From an uncultured Kordiimonas sp. (GTDB taxonomy: Bacteria; Pseudomonadota; Alphaproteobacteria; Sphingomonadales; Kordiimonadaceae), in contig CANMRM010000001.1 of assembly GCA_947500295.1 (NCBI GenBank), positions 1,302,001-1,366,000 on the forward strand: DNA of 64,000 nt, read 5' to 3'. Under the pieces are notes generated by a model. It had not been told where the DNA came from. It saw only the letters and a program-made list of their open reading frames with translations, and did not search any database. Of this stretch, positions 1 to 10,318 are shown one piece after another. Within the stretch, counting starts at the first letter, position 1. The number at the start of each line of letters is the position of its first letter. The position numbers and the translations under genes were made by a program.

Positions 1-33
1 GGAGCAGGCTGCGCTTGAAGCCAAAGCCGGCTT

Positions 34-1380
34 TTAGTTGCGTCCTATGATGTGCAGATTTGTTTGGCGGCCATCAATGTATGTGACTGAAGACCCATCA
101 AAGAACGCGTCTTCCTCCAGCATGATACGCACCTTCTGACCGCCCCACTCAGGAATGGGCACCATGGCCGATAACTCAATCGACCATGCCGTGTCCGGGA
201 CAACCGGATACTCGCCGCGCCCCGGTACGCCGTCTTGGCTGTCCCACAGGCCAATGGTCGCGCCTGCACCGTGACCGTGATAACCGATCGGGTGGGTGTA
301 GATGCTGGGCTCAATGCCCTCCGCAATTGCCTGCGTCCGGCTTGCTGCCAGCACAGCATCACCGCTGGCGCCCTCTTTATAATTTTCTGTGAGAATATCC
401 TGCAGCCGGTTGCCGATGGCGAGGGCAGCCCTGATGCCATCTGGCGCATCTGTTTCGCCCGCCCTCAGGACATATCCGTGATGCTGCGTGTCCGTGTTAA
501 GGCCCATATAGGTGATGCCAAAGTCAACATGGATAAGGTCCCCGCGCCGGATCACACTGTCTTTATCGGGGTCAAACAGTTCCGTCATTTTCTGGCCTTT
601 GTCATCCAGAGTCTGGCGCTGGATGGAGACAGTGGGGTGAAACCAGGCTGTTACGCCCCTGTCGCGGATTTTGTCACGAAACCACCACATCACATCAGCT
701 GTTGTGGTTTCCCCCGGCTTAATCACTGCGTCTGAAAAGCCTTGATGAATGATGGCATGGGCTAGCCCCACAATATGAGGATACATGGTCATCTCTTCGG
801 GGATGCGGCGTTCCAGCCAGCCTATGGCCATGGCTGGATCGTATACCACGCGGCCTTTCAGTTCATCAGGCAGCGCATTTAACAAGCCCTGGTGCTGGCT
901 TGCGCTCATGCCGTCGGCGAGAGCGAAAGTGCCTGATACATTGAGGGCAATTTTACCGGGGTTGCGCTCGGTAATAAGTTCCGAAACGCGTGCCCATTGG
1001 TCGGGCTGTTCTTCAGGGTTCCAGGCGGCGGGGAAAATGTCAGCCACCGCATAGCGACTGACCGCCAGCCTTTCGACCGTTTCGCCGTTATCATAAAACA
1101 TCAAAACAGTGCGTCGCCGGGCGGAAAGCCATGTCGCAGGCAGCATGGTTTTAACAACAGGGTCTTCATTATATTCCCGAGCGATCAATACCCACATGTC
1201 GATGCCGCGATCCCGCATGACGGAAGGCACAATTGTATCAAGCCGCTTTTTTAGCCACGCATCCTGGTGAGCCGCACGCTCCTGCATTGACAGCACGGCA
1301 GGATAGGTGCTGGTTTCCGATGTTATTGCTGTGGTGGAAGAGCAAAAAGCAAATGCCGCGAGCAGAATAAGATTTTTCAT
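34..1380 (-). CDS. Secreted M24-family metallopeptidase (X-Pro aminopeptidase-like)
   Basis: 448-residue protein with a hydrophobic N-terminal signal peptide (about residues 1-19), so probably periplasmic or exported. The C-terminal half is a pita-bread M24 domain with the expected metal ligands visible: D286 in HVDFG, D297 in LNTDT, the His of YHGHGAG (368-370), E402 in SIELS and E422/E423 in IMLEED. Family members cleave the bond before proline or release N-terminal residues using two metal ions. A GGGGGA-type ribosome site precedes the ATG. The neighbouring proline catabolism genes suggest, by inference, that it releases proline-containing peptides for putA. Substrate specificity cannot be read from the sequence; a creatinase-like role is less likely because of the signal peptide. 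Confidence 0.85.
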   Translation of the reverse strand: MKNLILLAAFAFCSSTTAITSETSTYPAVLSMQERAAHQDAWLKKRLDTIVPSVMRDRGIDMWVLIAREYNEDPVVKTMLPATWLSARRRTVLMFYDNGETVERLAVSRYAVADIFPAAWNPEEQPDQWARVSELITERNPGKIALNVSGTFALADGMSASQHQGLLNALPDELKGRVVYDPAMAIGWLERRIPEEMTMYPHIVGLAHAIIHQGFSDAVIKPGETTTADVMWWFRDKIRDRGVTAWFHPTVSIQRQTLDDKGQKMTELFDPDKDSVIRRGDLIHVDFGITYMGLNTDTQHHGYVLRAGETDAPDGIRAALAIGNRLQDILTENYKEGASGDAVLAASRTQAIAEGIEPSIYTHPIGYHGHGAGATIGLWDSQDGVPGRGEYPVVPDTAWSIELSAMVPIPEWGGQKVRIMLEEDAFFDGSSVTYIDGRQTNLHIIGRN

Positions 1381-1431
1381 GAAGTCCCCCGTTTGAGCCC
1401 GAACCCAGCCTAGGGCTTTGGCGTGCCCGGA

Positions 1432-1905
1432 TCAATCCTCGTAGCCGGTCTCCTTCACTGACTCCATGGCAACGAAGGTCGATGTGTGGGCGACGTGGGG
1501 CAATGTGGAAATCTGCTCCCCCAGCACCTGCCGGTAGCTTGCGATATTTTTAGTGCGCACCTTCAGAAGATAGTCGAACGAGCCTGCGATCAGGTGGCAT
1601 TGCTCAATTTCCGGAATGGCCAATACAGCCTTGTTGAAGGCGGTGAGCGCTGCTTCCCTGGTGTTATCGAGTTTAACCTCTGTAAAGGCAACATGTTGGC
1701 GTCCGAGCTTGGCGTTATTGAGGACCGCACGGAATCCAAGAATATATCCTTCCTGCTGCAGGCGTTTGAGGCGTACCTGGCAGGGACTTTTGGACAAGCC
1801 TACTTTTGCAGCCAGATCTGTCACCGGCATGCGTCCGTCAAAGCTCAGCCAACGAATGATATTTCGGTCGATGCGGTCAAGTTTCCCGTCATTGGACTTA
1901 TTCAT
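1432..1905 (-). CDS. Lrp/AsnC family regulator, probable putA activator (PutR-like)
   Basis: 157 residues, the normal Lrp length. An N-terminal winged helix-turn-helix (about residues 10-60, with LAAKVGLSKSPCQVRLKRL) is followed by the RAM ligand-binding domain. It is divergent from putA, with only about 130 bases between the two starts. Because the adjacent PutA has no ribbon-helix-helix DNA-binding domain, regulation by an Lrp-type protein, as for PutR of Agrobacterium and Rhodobacter, is the natural reading. The putative operator lies in the shared AT-rich intergenic region. Proline as the effector is inference. Confidence 0.9.
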   Translation of the reverse strand: MNKSNDGKLDRIDRNIIRWLSFDGRMPVTDLAAKVGLSKSPCQVRLKRLQQEGYILGFRAVLNNAKLGRQHVAFTEVKLDNTREAALTAFNKAVLAIPEIEQCHLIAGSFDYLLKVRTKNIASYRQVLGEQISTLPHVAHTSTFVAMESVKETGYED

Positions 1906-1919
1906 AAATATATGACCTG

Positions 1920-1958
1920 ATTATACGTAATAATAAAGGTTATATTACCTCATGTAAT
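1920..1958. promoter_or_regulatory. Candidate Lrp-type operator region between the regulator and putA
   Basis: The divergent gap is strongly AT-rich compared with its flanks. It holds ATTACCTCATGTAAT (1944-1958), a 5-bp inverted repeat with a 5-bp centre, and a related ATTA-N4-TAAT element at 1920-1931. Lrp-family proteins bind degenerate AT-rich palindromes of about 15 bp, often in phased sets. Assignment to this Lrp is inference from position. Confidence 0.4.
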
Positions 1959-2033
1959 CAATATACCGGAAAAAAGACTGACTGTATTCCCTTATCTTGG
2001 CTGTGGTCATTTTATGGTTATGAGGTGCAACGC

Positions 2034-5000
2034 ATGTCCAGTCTTCAGGGGTTACGGGAAAAAATTCGAGGTTTGCATCGTGCGCCGGAAAAGCAGGTTA
2101 TCAGCGACCTTATTGGTGAATGCGCGCCTGCGAAGCCCGTCCGGGATCAGATCAAGAGCCGGGCAATTGGTTTTGTAAAGGATTTGCGGCAAGAGCAGGA
2201 CCTCAGCCTGATGGAAGTCTTCCTTGCAGAGTATGGCCTGTCTACGGACGAAGGTGTTGCGCTGATGTGTCTTGCTGAAGCGCTTTTGCGGGTGCCGGAT
2301 CAGGATACCATCGACGCCCTTATCGAAGACAAGATTGTGCCCTCCAACTGGGCGGAGCATGTTGGGGATTCGTCTTCGACCCTCGTCAATACATCCACGC
2401 TGGCGCTGTTGCTGGTCGGTAAGGTGCTGGACCCGGCGCCGCCGTCGGGCGTACTGTCGGTCTTGCAGGGGGCGGTGAAGCGGCTTGGTGAACCGGTCAT
2501 TCGCGTGGCGATCGGTCGTGCCATGAAGATGCTCGGCAAGCAGTTTGTGCTGGGGCAGACAATTGAAGAAGCTGTCAGGCAGGGCCATACGGAAGAGAAA
2601 CGCGGGTTTAATTTTTCCTACGACATGCTTGGTGAGGCTGCGATGACAGCGGCTGATGCGCAGACCTATTATAATGCCTACACCTATGCGATCGAATATC
2701 TGGCGCAGAATAGTGTTGCTGCCGATAGCCGGGATAACCCTGGCATATCGATCAAGCTGTCTGCCCTTCATCCGCGGTATGAGTTGGCGAAACGAGACCG
2801 GATCATGGCGGAGCTTGTGCCGCGTGTGCGCGAGCTGGCTCTTGCGGCGCGTCAGGCCAACATGGGGCTGAACATCGATGCGGAAGAAGCTGACCGCCTC
2901 GATTTGTCGCTCGATATCATTGAGGCGATCTTGAGAGACCCCGCTTTTTCCGGATGGGACGGGTTTGGTGTTGTTGTACAGGCGTACGGCAAGCGTGCCG
3001 GGGCTGTTGTTGACTGGCTCCATGCGCTTGCAAGCGACCTGGACCGCAGCATCATGGTGCGTCTGGTAAAAGGGGCTTACTGGGACACGGAAGTCAAGCG
3101 CGCGCAGGTTGATGGCGTAGAAGACTATCCTGTTTTCACCCGCAAGGTTGCGACGGATGTTTCCTACATCTGCTGCGCGAACAAGCTGCTTGGCATGACG
3201 GACCGTATTTATCCTCAGTTTGCGACGCACAATGCGCACACGGTGGCGGCTATTCTCGAGCTTGCGGGGGATGAAAAGCCGTTTGAGTTCCAGCGGTTGC
3301 ATGGCATGGGAGAAAGCCTGCTCAACACAGTGATGAGCCAGGAGAATTGCAGGTGCCGGATCTATGCGCCGGTGGGTGCTCATCAGGATTTGCTGGCTTA
3401 TTTGGTGCGCCGTTTGCTTGAAAACGGGGCAAACTCCTCGTTCGTCAACCAGATTATTGACGAAAGCGTACCAGCAGAAACGGTGGCAGCCGACCCATTT
3501 GACAACATCGATGCCCGGCTCAATGAAGCCGGGCTGAATAGCCCGGTCGATCTGTATGGACCGACGCGGCGGAACGCTCGGGGCTGGGACCTGCGCAACA
3601 ATCTGGAGCTTGATGCCTATGAAGCGGCACGCGCGCCCTTTCTGTCAACAAACTGGCAAGCCACACCGCCGGATGCAGTTTGCCATGATACAGCATCGGG
3701 CGTGACCACACGAGAAATCATCAGCCCGGCAAACCTTGCGGATGTTGTGGGCAGCGTTGCTGAACTGGATGCTCGGGGCGCAGCAGCTGCCATCGAGCGG
3801 GCAGCCCCGTGGTCCGCACCCGTGGAGCAGCGGTCCAAAGTCTTGCTGAAGGCGGCTGATCTTTATGAGGCATACAGCGGTGAGATATTTGCGTTGCTTT
3901 CCCGGGAGGCCGGTAAAACACCGCTTGATGCAATTGCGGAGTTGCGGGAAGCAGTAGACTTCCTGCGCTATTATGCGGTGGAAGCCTTGAAGCTGGACGA
4001 CAGACAGGCTGCCGGGTTGTTTACCTGCATTTCTCCCTGGAATTTCCCGCTTGCTATTTTCACGGGGCAGATCGCCGCCGCGCTGGTAACCGGCAACGGT
4101 GTTCTGGCAAAACCTGCCGAAACAACGCCTCTCATTGCAGCGCTTGCTGTCCGCTTGTTACATCAGGCGGGCGTTCCCGGCGAGACATTACAGCTGGTAC
4201 CGGGAGAAGGAGCCGTTGTTGGCCATGCGCTGACAAGTGATCCGCGCATCGCCGGTGTATGCTTTACCGGATCAACTGCCACCGCGCAGCGGATCAACCG
4301 GACCATGGCTGAGCATCTGTCGCCGCACGCTCCGCTTATTGCGGAAACCGGGGGTATTAACGCCATGATTGTCGATTCGACCGCTCTCGCCGAGCAGGCG
4401 GTGCGGGATATTGTTGCGTCAGCCTTCCAGTCCGCGGGTCAGCGCTGTTCTGCACTGCGTATGCTGTATGTGCAGGAGGATGTAGCTGACGGTATGCTTG
4501 AGATGCTGTTTGGCGCGATGGATGAACTCCAGATTGGCGATCCATGGCAGCAATCCACGGATGTTGGACCGGTGATCGACCGGCAGGCAAAAGATGCCAT
4601 CAGCCAGTATATCAATGAGGCAGCCGGAGAAGGACGGCTTCTGAAGCAGCTTGAGGCGAGGGATGGTGGGCACTTTGTGGCGCCTGCGGTGCTTTCGGTT
4701 TCCGGGATAGAAGCTCTTGAAAGAGAAGTTTTTGGTCCGGTGTTGCATGTGGCGACGTTTGCCGCAGATGACATCGACGACATTGTCGATGCGGTAAACA
4801 ATTGTGGTTATGGATTGACCTTCGGCCTGCATACCCGGATCAACGAACGTGTTGATCACATACGAGGCCGCATCCGGGTTGGCAACATGTATGTGAACCG
4901 CAACCAGATTGGTGCGATTGTCGGTTCGCAACCCTTTGGCGGCGAAGGCCTTTCAGGGACTGGCCCCAAGGCAGGAGGGCCGCACTATCTGGCCCGTTTT

Positions 5001-5525
5001 TGCAAGGAGGATCCGGCTTCAGGTGAGGTGGTTGAGGGAGAAAACATCACGATACGGGAAGTGCAGCGAAAACTGTCGGCCATGAATGGCGTCTCTGGCT
5101 CTGCGTTGCATACCAAGTCCTTGCCGGGACCGACCGGCGAAAGAAACGAACTTTCGACCCATCCTCGCGGGTTGGTTTTGTGTCTGGGTCCAACAGCAGA
5201 GGCCGCCGCCGAGCAGGCGGCGCTAGCCGAAAGCAGGGGATGTACCGCGCTGCAGGTTGCACCTGGCGCGACCGGTGATGATGCCATAAGCGGGTATCTT
5301 GCCCGGGCGCAGTTAGAACATATCGACGGGTTTGCGGCTGTTGCACTGTGGAGCAGTGACGTGGATGCAAGCTGCGCGCGTCGGGCTCTTTCAGCCCGCG
5401 AAGGGCCGCTCATTCCGTTGCTGGCAACGCGGGAAATGGCGCGCTGGTGCGTGTTGGAGCGGCACATCTGCATCGATACGACAGCTGCTGGCGGTAACGC
5501 CTCTTTGTTGGCAGAAAATCTTTAG
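2034..5525 (+). CDS. putA: Bifunctional proline dehydrogenase / P5C (glutamate-semialdehyde) dehydrogenase PutA
   Basis: Oxidises proline to glutamate in two steps, passing electrons first through FAD to quinone and then to NAD. ATG 2034 is preferred over GTG 2025 because GAGGT lies 7 bases upstream of it; this gives 1163 residues. An N-terminal helical arm is followed by the proline dehydrogenase barrel (about 180-490) and the aldehyde dehydrogenase module (about 520-1030), with the SPWNFPL cofactor stretch, the catalytic Glu near 770 (ETGG) and the catalytic Cys near 805 (GQRCS). The last 130 residues form the extra C-terminal domain of long PutAs. There is no N-terminal ribbon-helix-helix domain, so it is not self-regulating like E. 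coli PutA. Its stop codon overlaps that of the convergent permease. Confidence 0.97.
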   Translation: MSSLQGLREKIRGLHRAPEKQVISDLIGECAPAKPVRDQIKSRAIGFVKDLRQEQDLSLMEVFLAEYGLSTDEGVALMCLAEALLRVPDQDTIDALIEDKIVPSNWAEHVGDSSSTLVNTSTLALLLVGKVLDPAPPSGVLSVLQGAVKRLGEPVIRVAIGRAMKMLGKQFVLGQTIEEAVRQGHTEEKRGFNFSYDMLGEAAMTAADAQTYYNAYTYAIEYLAQNSVAADSRDNPGISIKLSALHPRYELAKRDRIMAELVPRVRELALAARQANMGLNIDAEEADRLDLSLDIIEAILRDPAFSGWDGFGVVVQAYGKRAGAVVDWLHALASDLDRSIMVRLVKGAYWDTEVKRAQVDGVEDYPVFTRKVATDVSYICCANKLLGMTDRIYPQFATHNAHTVAAILELAGDEKPFEFQRLHGMGESLLNTVMSQENCRCRIYAPVGAHQDLLAYLVRRLLENGANSSFVNQIIDESVPAETVAADPFDNIDARLNEAGLNSPVDLYGPTRRNARGWDLRNNLELDAYEAARAPFLSTNWQATPPDAVCHDTASGVTTREIISPANLADVVGSVAELDARGAAAAIERAAPWSAPVEQRSKVLLKAADLYEAYSGEIFALLSREAGKTPLDAIAELREAVDFLRYYAVEALKLDDRQAAGLFTCISPWNFPLAIFTGQIAAALVTGNGVLAKPAETTPLIAALAVRLLHQAGVPGETLQLVPGEGAVVGHALTSDPRIAGVCFTGSTATAQRINRTMAEHLSPHAPLIAETGGINAMIVDSTALAEQAVRDIVASAFQSAGQRCSALRMLYVQEDVADGMLEMLFGAMDELQIGDPWQQSTDVGPVIDRQAKDAISQYINEAAGEGRLLKQLEARDGGHFVAPAVLSVSGIEALEREVFGPVLHVATFAADDIDDIVDAVNNCGYGLTFGLHTRINERVDHIRGRIRVGNMYVNRNQIGAIVGSQPFGGEGLSGTGPKAGGPHYLARFCKEDPASGEVVEGENITIREVQRKLSAMNGVSGSALHTKSLPGPTGERNELSTHPRGLVLCLGPTAEAAAEQAALAESRGCTALQVAPGATGDDAISGYLARAQLEHIDGFAAVALWSSDVDASCARRALSAREGPLIPLLATREMARWCVLERHICIDTTAAGGNASLLAENL

Positions 5526-6910
5526 GAAACGGATTTCTTTGCTGGTTCAGCTGATTTTCGTGCATTCACATGCACGATGACTTCACCGATGACGAGCAAG
5601 GTCAGGGCACCCCAAAACACTTCCCACTGAATGCCGTCACCCGGCACATAAACAAACAGGGCAATGGTCAGCAGCAGAATGATGCCGCAAATGCCGGCCA
5701 GAAGCATGGGCAGGAAGGACGGTCCGCCGATTTTAAAGGGACGTTCGCGATCAGGCTCGGCGCGGCGCAGTTTCACATAGGCGAACATCATACCGACATA
5801 GGGAATGAGGAAGATGACGCCGCTGAAGGCAAACAGCGACCAGAAGAGCTCTTCATTGCTGCCTGCAAGTGTGCCGTAAAGGATCAGAATGACGGTGCTG
5901 GTGACGCCAAGCGCAACTGCTGCGCCCACGGGGGTGCCCCGGCTTTTGCTTTCTATGGCGAAGAAGGCAGGCAGTTCGCCCTCGATAGCGGCTTCTGCTG
6001 CTGCTCGGTTTGCCCCCAGCGCCCAGGTCGCACCGTTTGAAAAAAATGTGTAGAGTGCACCGACGGCAAGTACGGTCACGAACAGGCCTCCTGCGCCGCT
6101 GTCCCCAAAGAATAGCGTGAGGGTGTCAACAAGTCCTTCAACGAGGTTGATGTCCTGCACAGGAATGGCAGTCAGAACCGCGATGGTCGCAAGGATGTAG
6201 AAGATAATGATGATCAGGCCTGAGACCAGGACACCAACAGGCACGTTCTTTTTCGGGTTTTTGATTTCGTCAGCGCCAGCACAGATCAACTCAAACCCGA
6301 GCATGCCGTATATAATCACGGGCAGATACTGCAGACCGTCGCTGAAGCTGGGTTTGATGGCTTCAAACGATAGGTCATTCACGGCGCCGTTTTCCGCATA
6401 AAATTGCCCGGCACCAACGATAATTGCAGTGAATACGATCATCTTGATGATGGCTCCGACGTTTGGAATCCATTTGCCGATCTCAAGGGTAACGATATTG
6501 ACGAGCACAGTGAGCCATGAAAGCGCAACGCCGAGTGTTATTTGAGCTGCAAGCGACATGTCCGGCCAGAACAATTGTTTGAAGATGCCGGCGAACAGCA
6601 CGGAAAGCGACGGGAACCAGACCGCTACATTAACCCAGTAGGACCATGTAACGCGTGACGCCCAGCGCGGCCCGTAGGCGCGTTGAACCCAGGCGTAAAT
6701 ACCACCCTGATCAGGATAGGCACAGCCAAGTTCCGCTGAAATCAGGGAGAAGGGTATAAAAAAGACAATACCGAGGAATACCCACCAGAATATGCTCGAC
6801 GCACCGATGGCGGCACCGGCGGCAACCGTGTCGATCAGCAGGATGGCAGAAATGCAGAAAAGAATGATGTCTTTTTTGCCAATGACTTTCTGGTGCTCGA
6901 CGCCCGTCAT
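5522..6910 (-). CDS. APC superfamily amino acid permease
   Basis: About 462 residues with roughly 12 hydrophobic segments. The N-terminal part (KKDIILFCISAILLIDTVAA) and the following ELGCAYPDQGGIYAWVQRAYG stretch are typical of APC amino acid transporters. The start is taken at 6910, where AGGGGGACGT precedes the ATG; an upstream in-frame start at 6943 lacks this support. It converges on putA with overlapping stop codons, so it is not in that operon, but the proximity suggests uptake of an amino acid such as proline, glutamate or GABA. The substrate is inference. Confidence 0.88.
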   Translation of the reverse strand: MTGVEHQKVIGKKDIILFCISAILLIDTVAAGAAIGASSIFWWVFLGIVFFIPFSLISAELGCAYPDQGGIYAWVQRAYGPRWASRVTWSYWVNVAVWFPSLSVLFAGIFKQLFWPDMSLAAQITLGVALSWLTVLVNIVTLEIGKWIPNVGAIIKMIVFTAIIVGAGQFYAENGAVNDLSFEAIKPSFSDGLQYLPVIIYGMLGFELICAGADEIKNPKKNVPVGVLVSGLIIIIFYILATIAVLTAIPVQDINLVEGLVDTLTLFFGDSGAGGLFVTVLAVGALYTFFSNGATWALGANRAAAEAAIEGELPAFFAIESKSRGTPVGAAVALGVTSTVILILYGTLAGSNEELFWSLFAFSGVIFLIPYVGMMFAYVKLRRAEPDRERPFKIGGPSFLPMLLAGICGIILLLTIALFVYVPGDGIQWEVFWGALTLLVIGEVIVHVNARKSAEPAKKSVS

Positions 6911-6973
6911 ACGTCCCCCTTTTCTCAGCCCCACACACGTCATACTGGCGCAAGTGGAGGTTCAGGGGAATTG

Positions 6974-7864
6974 TTATCTTTTTGTCGTTGTTCGTTCAGC
7001 GGCCTGCCGGTCCCGTGCCAACCCCAGTTTCTCGGCTTCACGGCGGATGTAGTTGGCTGCATCAATTGCGAACAGGTTGCTACAGGCCATGTAGCGGGCA
7101 GGTAAATCGATGACAGGTAAGTCCCGGAGGAATTCTTCAATGCGCGGATGACCGGAGAGCGACCAGTTGGAGGGCGCGCGGGGTAAGTCGAAAAAACTGG
7201 TGACGATAACATCAGGCTGATTGCGGACGATTGCTTCCATGGGCAGCGCACCCCACCCGGATAGTCCGTAGGTTTTGGCCATGGTGTCCAGGCCCGCCCA
7301 CTGGATGATATTGTCGACCCCTGTTCCCTGTCCGGCAGTGAAGCCGCTCGGCGTTACATAAAGTGCCTTCAGGGGCAACTGCGGTGCTTCTTCAAGCCGG
7401 GAACGCATCCTGGTGCGCTTGTCGACAAAACTCCTTGCCTCGGCTTCGCGCCCTATATGCGCGCCAAACGCCACCAAACTGCTCAATTCATCTTCCGGCG
7501 TTAGTGTGAAGGGCAGGATGAAGGTTGCAATGCCTGCTTGCGCCAGCAGGGCGTCAACGGCAGCGCTGCCTTTCCACTGGCGCACCAGCAGGGTGGGAGC
7601 GAGTGTCAGGATTTCCTCTGCATTGCCCCGCAATTTTGGTAATCCGGCTGCTTTTTCGCCAAAAAAGGAATAAACGCTCGTGGCATCTATCGAAACGGCG
7701 GCAATGTCACTACCCGGTGATAGCGCCAGAACAAACTGGTCGGCGCAATAGTCCAGGGAAGCCAGTCGAGGGGCGGCGTCAGCGGCGATTGGTGCGGACA
7801 AGCCGCTGGCGACAGAAAGCATGGCGCCGCACAGCAAAAAGGATATGCGGCGCCAATTCTGCAT
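6974..7864 (-). CDS. btuF: Periplasmic cobalamin-binding protein of an ABC importer (BtuF-like)
   Basis: 296 residues with an N-terminal signal peptide (cleavage near residue 30), then a helical-backbone-type periplasmic binding fold (RLASLDYCADQFVLAL, and a second lobe from about residue 165). Family members deliver B12 or iron complexes to an inner-membrane ABC transporter. Its ATG overlaps the btuB stop (TGATG), so the two are translationally coupled and share the cobalamin riboswitch, which points to B12. No BtuC permease or BtuD ATPase gene follows; they must be elsewhere. A siderophore-binding role is less likely given the riboswitch. Confidence 0.85.
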   Translation of the reverse strand: MQNWRRISFLLCGAMLSVASGLSAPIAADAAPRLASLDYCADQFVLALSPGSDIAAVSIDATSVYSFFGEKAAGLPKLRGNAEEILTLAPTLLVRQWKGSAAVDALLAQAGIATFILPFTLTPEDELSSLVAFGAHIGREAEARSFVDKRTRMRSRLEEAPQLPLKALYVTPSGFTAGQGTGVDNIIQWAGLDTMAKTYGLSGWGALPMEAIVRNQPDVIVTSFFDLPRAPSNWSLSGHPRIEEFLRDLPVIDLPARYMACSNLFAIDAANYIRREAEKLGLARDRQAAERTTTKR

Positions 7865-9714
7865 CAGAAGCGAGCCCGAACGCCACCAAAGGCGGAAATG
7901 CCCGGCGTGCCGTATCCATTCACCTGCTGGTACTCTGCGTCAAACAGATTGTCGATCCGGCCATAAAGTTCAAACGTATCATCCAGCTGGTAGCTTGCGC
8001 GCAGGTCAAATCGCGCCCAGTCACCCACCGTTCCTGCCGTGTCGGCTTCTTCACCGTTGTAGGTGAAAACAAGATTGGTCCGGAGCCGGTCCGTCGGCCG
8101 CCATACCAATGACGCAAACGCCTGATGTTTCGGGCGCCTGATAAGGCGTGTGCCCGTGGTCCGGTCTTCAGCGTCTGTCAGGGTATAGTTCGCCTGCACT
8201 TGAACTGTGTCTGTCAGTTCGGCATCCAGAGTTACCTCGATACCCTTTGCAACGGCGCGGTCCACATTCTGGTATCCGCCTGTGAACGTGAAGATGATTA
8301 GGTCCCGGGTGCGTTGCTCAAAGTAGGTAACGCCAATCTCTGCCTTACCATCCGCAAAGGGCTGGTTAACGCCGATTTCAAATGCGTTTGCCCGCTCGGG
8401 GTCAAGGTTTGGATTAGGGTCAAACCCGCAGCAACTGAAGGTTAACTGGAAGATTGTCGGTGCTTTAAAGCCTTCGCTCCACGCGGCAGTCAAGCGCGTG
8501 CCGGAGCCTTCCATGGTGTAGGCGGCATTCACTTCCGCGTTGGTTGTGCCGCCGAAAGTTTCGTGGTCGTCATGGCGCAGGCCTGCCGAAAAAGCGAGAT
8601 TGTTTGCACTGTATGCCAGGCTGCCGAAAACGCTGGAAATCGAAATGGCTTCCGGATCCACTGTTTTGGCGTCCACCTCTTCATGTTGAGCACCGGCAAG
8701 CAGCGTCCAGTCGTCATCTATGGCAAATTCACCAAGATAGTCAAAATTGGTGCGATCAGCTTCAGCACCGTTGGAGAAGGTGCCGCCTGAGAAATTATTG
8801 CGTTCAATGGTCGAAAATTCAACGGACAGGGTGTTTTTAAACCGCCCCCCGAGCAGGTCAATGAAACCGCGCCCCGCAATCGAAAACTCCTCAGTCTCGC
8901 TCACATCGTCAGTATCGCCGAGGGCAAAAACGCCATTTGCAAAGACAAAACCATCGAACTCGCTTTCCGCGTCCACATAGTTGCTGCTGACTTCCAGGCG
9001 TACACTGTCACTAACTGTTGCCCTCAGCTTACCTCGAATGTTGAAACTTTCGTACCCGTCGGTTTCCGTGTTGCCATCTGCAGCATCAGCCGCCGAAATG
9101 CCGCCTTGGTCGGTGTAGCTTGCAGACAGGTTGAAACCAAGACCCTCACTGCCTCCCTGCGCAGACCCACCGGCCCTGAAGCTGTCAAATGCGCCGTATT
9201 CGGCAAAAGCGTCACCGCCAAATCCTTGTTGCCCGGACCGCGTGATAATGTTGATCACACCACCAATAGCGTCAGAGCCATAAAGAACGGCCTGAGGCCC
9301 TCTGAGGACTTCAATACGTTCGATCCCGTTAGGATCCAACCGGGCAAAATCAAAACCGCCACCAGGCGCAGAACCATCATTGACCTGGACGCCATCGATC
9401 AACACAACGGTCTGGTCGGTACTCGCGCCGCGCAGGCTGACAAAAGCGGTACCGCCAAAGCTACCATTCTGGTTAATGGATACACCGGGCAATGTCTGCA
9501 CAGCGTCCAGAAGGTACGTGTATTGGCCAAGCTGCAGGTCATCCGCCGTCAGAATGCTGACCGACTTGGCGATTTCATTGACAGGCTGAGCCCGCCGCCC
9601 GGCGGTAACAACGACTTCTTCGATGTCGCTGTCGTTTTCAGCTTGTGCAAAAGCAGGTGTTGTTAGCAGGGTGCTTGCTGCCAAAAAGACCTTCAAGGGT
9701 CGTAAATTTCTCAT
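7864..9714 (-). CDS. btuB: TonB-dependent outer-membrane cobalamin receptor BtuB
   Basis: 616 residues from the ATG at 9714, which has GGAG about 10 bases upstream; a longer in-frame extension to 9759 lacks a signal-peptide start. Signal peptide ending near AFA-QA, a TonB box (IEEVVVTA), a plug domain with VLIDGVQVND and VLRGPQAVLYGSDAIGGVINI, then a beta-barrel ending in the terminal Phe (VRARF). The length matches BtuB (about 600). It is the first gene behind the cobalamin riboswitch and is coupled to btuF, so B12 import across the outer membrane is well supported. Confidence 0.95.
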   Translation of the reverse strand: MRNLRPLKVFLAASTLLTTPAFAQAENDSDIEEVVVTAGRRAQPVNEIAKSVSILTADDLQLGQYTYLLDAVQTLPGVSINQNGSFGGTAFVSLRGASTDQTVVLIDGVQVNDGSAPGGGFDFARLDPNGIERIEVLRGPQAVLYGSDAIGGVINIITRSGQQGFGGDAFAEYGAFDSFRAGGSAQGGSEGLGFNLSASYTDQGGISAADAADGNTETDGYESFNIRGKLRATVSDSVRLEVSSNYVDAESEFDGFVFANGVFALGDTDDVSETEEFSIAGRGFIDLLGGRFKNTLSVEFSTIERNNFSGGTFSNGAEADRTNFDYLGEFAIDDDWTLLAGAQHEEVDAKTVDPEAISISSVFGSLAYSANNLAFSAGLRHDDHETFGGTTNAEVNAAYTMEGSGTRLTAAWSEGFKAPTIFQLTFSCCGFDPNPNLDPERANAFEIGVNQPFADGKAEIGVTYFEQRTRDLIIFTFTGGYQNVDRAVAKGIEVTLDAELTDTVQVQANYTLTDAEDRTTGTRLIRRPKHQAFASLVWRPTDRLRTNLVFTYNGEEADTAGTVGDWARFDLRASYQLDDTFELYGRIDNLFDAEYQQVNGYGTPGISAFGGVRARF

Positions 9715-9874
9715 GAATTTCAAACTCCATTCCGGTTCCCTTGGGGTCGCTTGGACCATGGAACCAATTCAACCAACCGTATGGAGTTTGTTTTTCTGGA
9801 AAACACCCCGCACACGGCAACTCAAACGTCGCCTGTACGGATGTCCGCTCTTGCTGGCTAACCCGGCCTCAAGA

Positions 9875-10053
9875 TGGGCGACCGGATGGCAGGTCTCCTG
9901 GCTCGTGGATCAGCGCCTTTCCCCTGCCTTCCCGACTTGCATGTGCAGCCAGTGGCATATCCGGGGTGGCTCCCCACTTACAGTTGCGGGCACAGCTGCG
10001 GATTAGTGAATTGTCGTGATCGACGGTTCACGCACCGCATTCCCTCTTCGCCT
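9875..10053 (-). ncRNA. Cobalamin (AdoCbl/B12) riboswitch upstream of btuB
   Basis: On the minus strand the B12 box AGCCAGGAGACCTGCC is present (9888-9903), together with the conserved GCCACTG core (9950-9956), CCCGCAACTGTAA (about 9972-9990) and GGGAATGCGGTGCG near the 5' end. A closing GGCGA/TCGCC helix can form between 10048-10052 and 9877-9881. About 160 bases of leader separate the B12 box from the btuB start; this would contain the expression platform. Established knowledge: B12 binding to this class represses btuB-type genes. No plus-strand gene occupies the region. Confidence 0.95.
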
Positions 10054-10318
10054 CCGACCGAATCCTCAAAAAAGGGCCGGAAGAACCATCACGGGTCTTG
10101 GGATAGAACCAATAGCGGGCTTTGGCAATCGAATTATCGGTCAAACTTCAGAGGAAATTGTGGTTCATCTGCCGCACGCGGCACAAAAGGGCCGAAAAAT
10201 TGCCCTGAAAACGATATTAGCGTGGCACAGCGTTAATTCTTCGTTTATTGGACTCAGATAAGGACGGCGCGCCAGAAAAATTGGCGTCGACAATAAAAAA
10301 GTAACGGGATCCAGAGTA

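Noticed and set aside
2052-3383. 443-codon open frame antisense to putA
   Set aside because: It lies wholly inside the proline dehydrogenase part of putA and its translation (Arg/His-rich, no domain pattern) is a shadow of GC-biased codons.
9623-10261. Several plus-strand frames across the btuB leader
   Set aside because: They run through the minus-strand cobalamin riboswitch, whose conserved RNA elements explain the sequence better; frames share no ribosome site.
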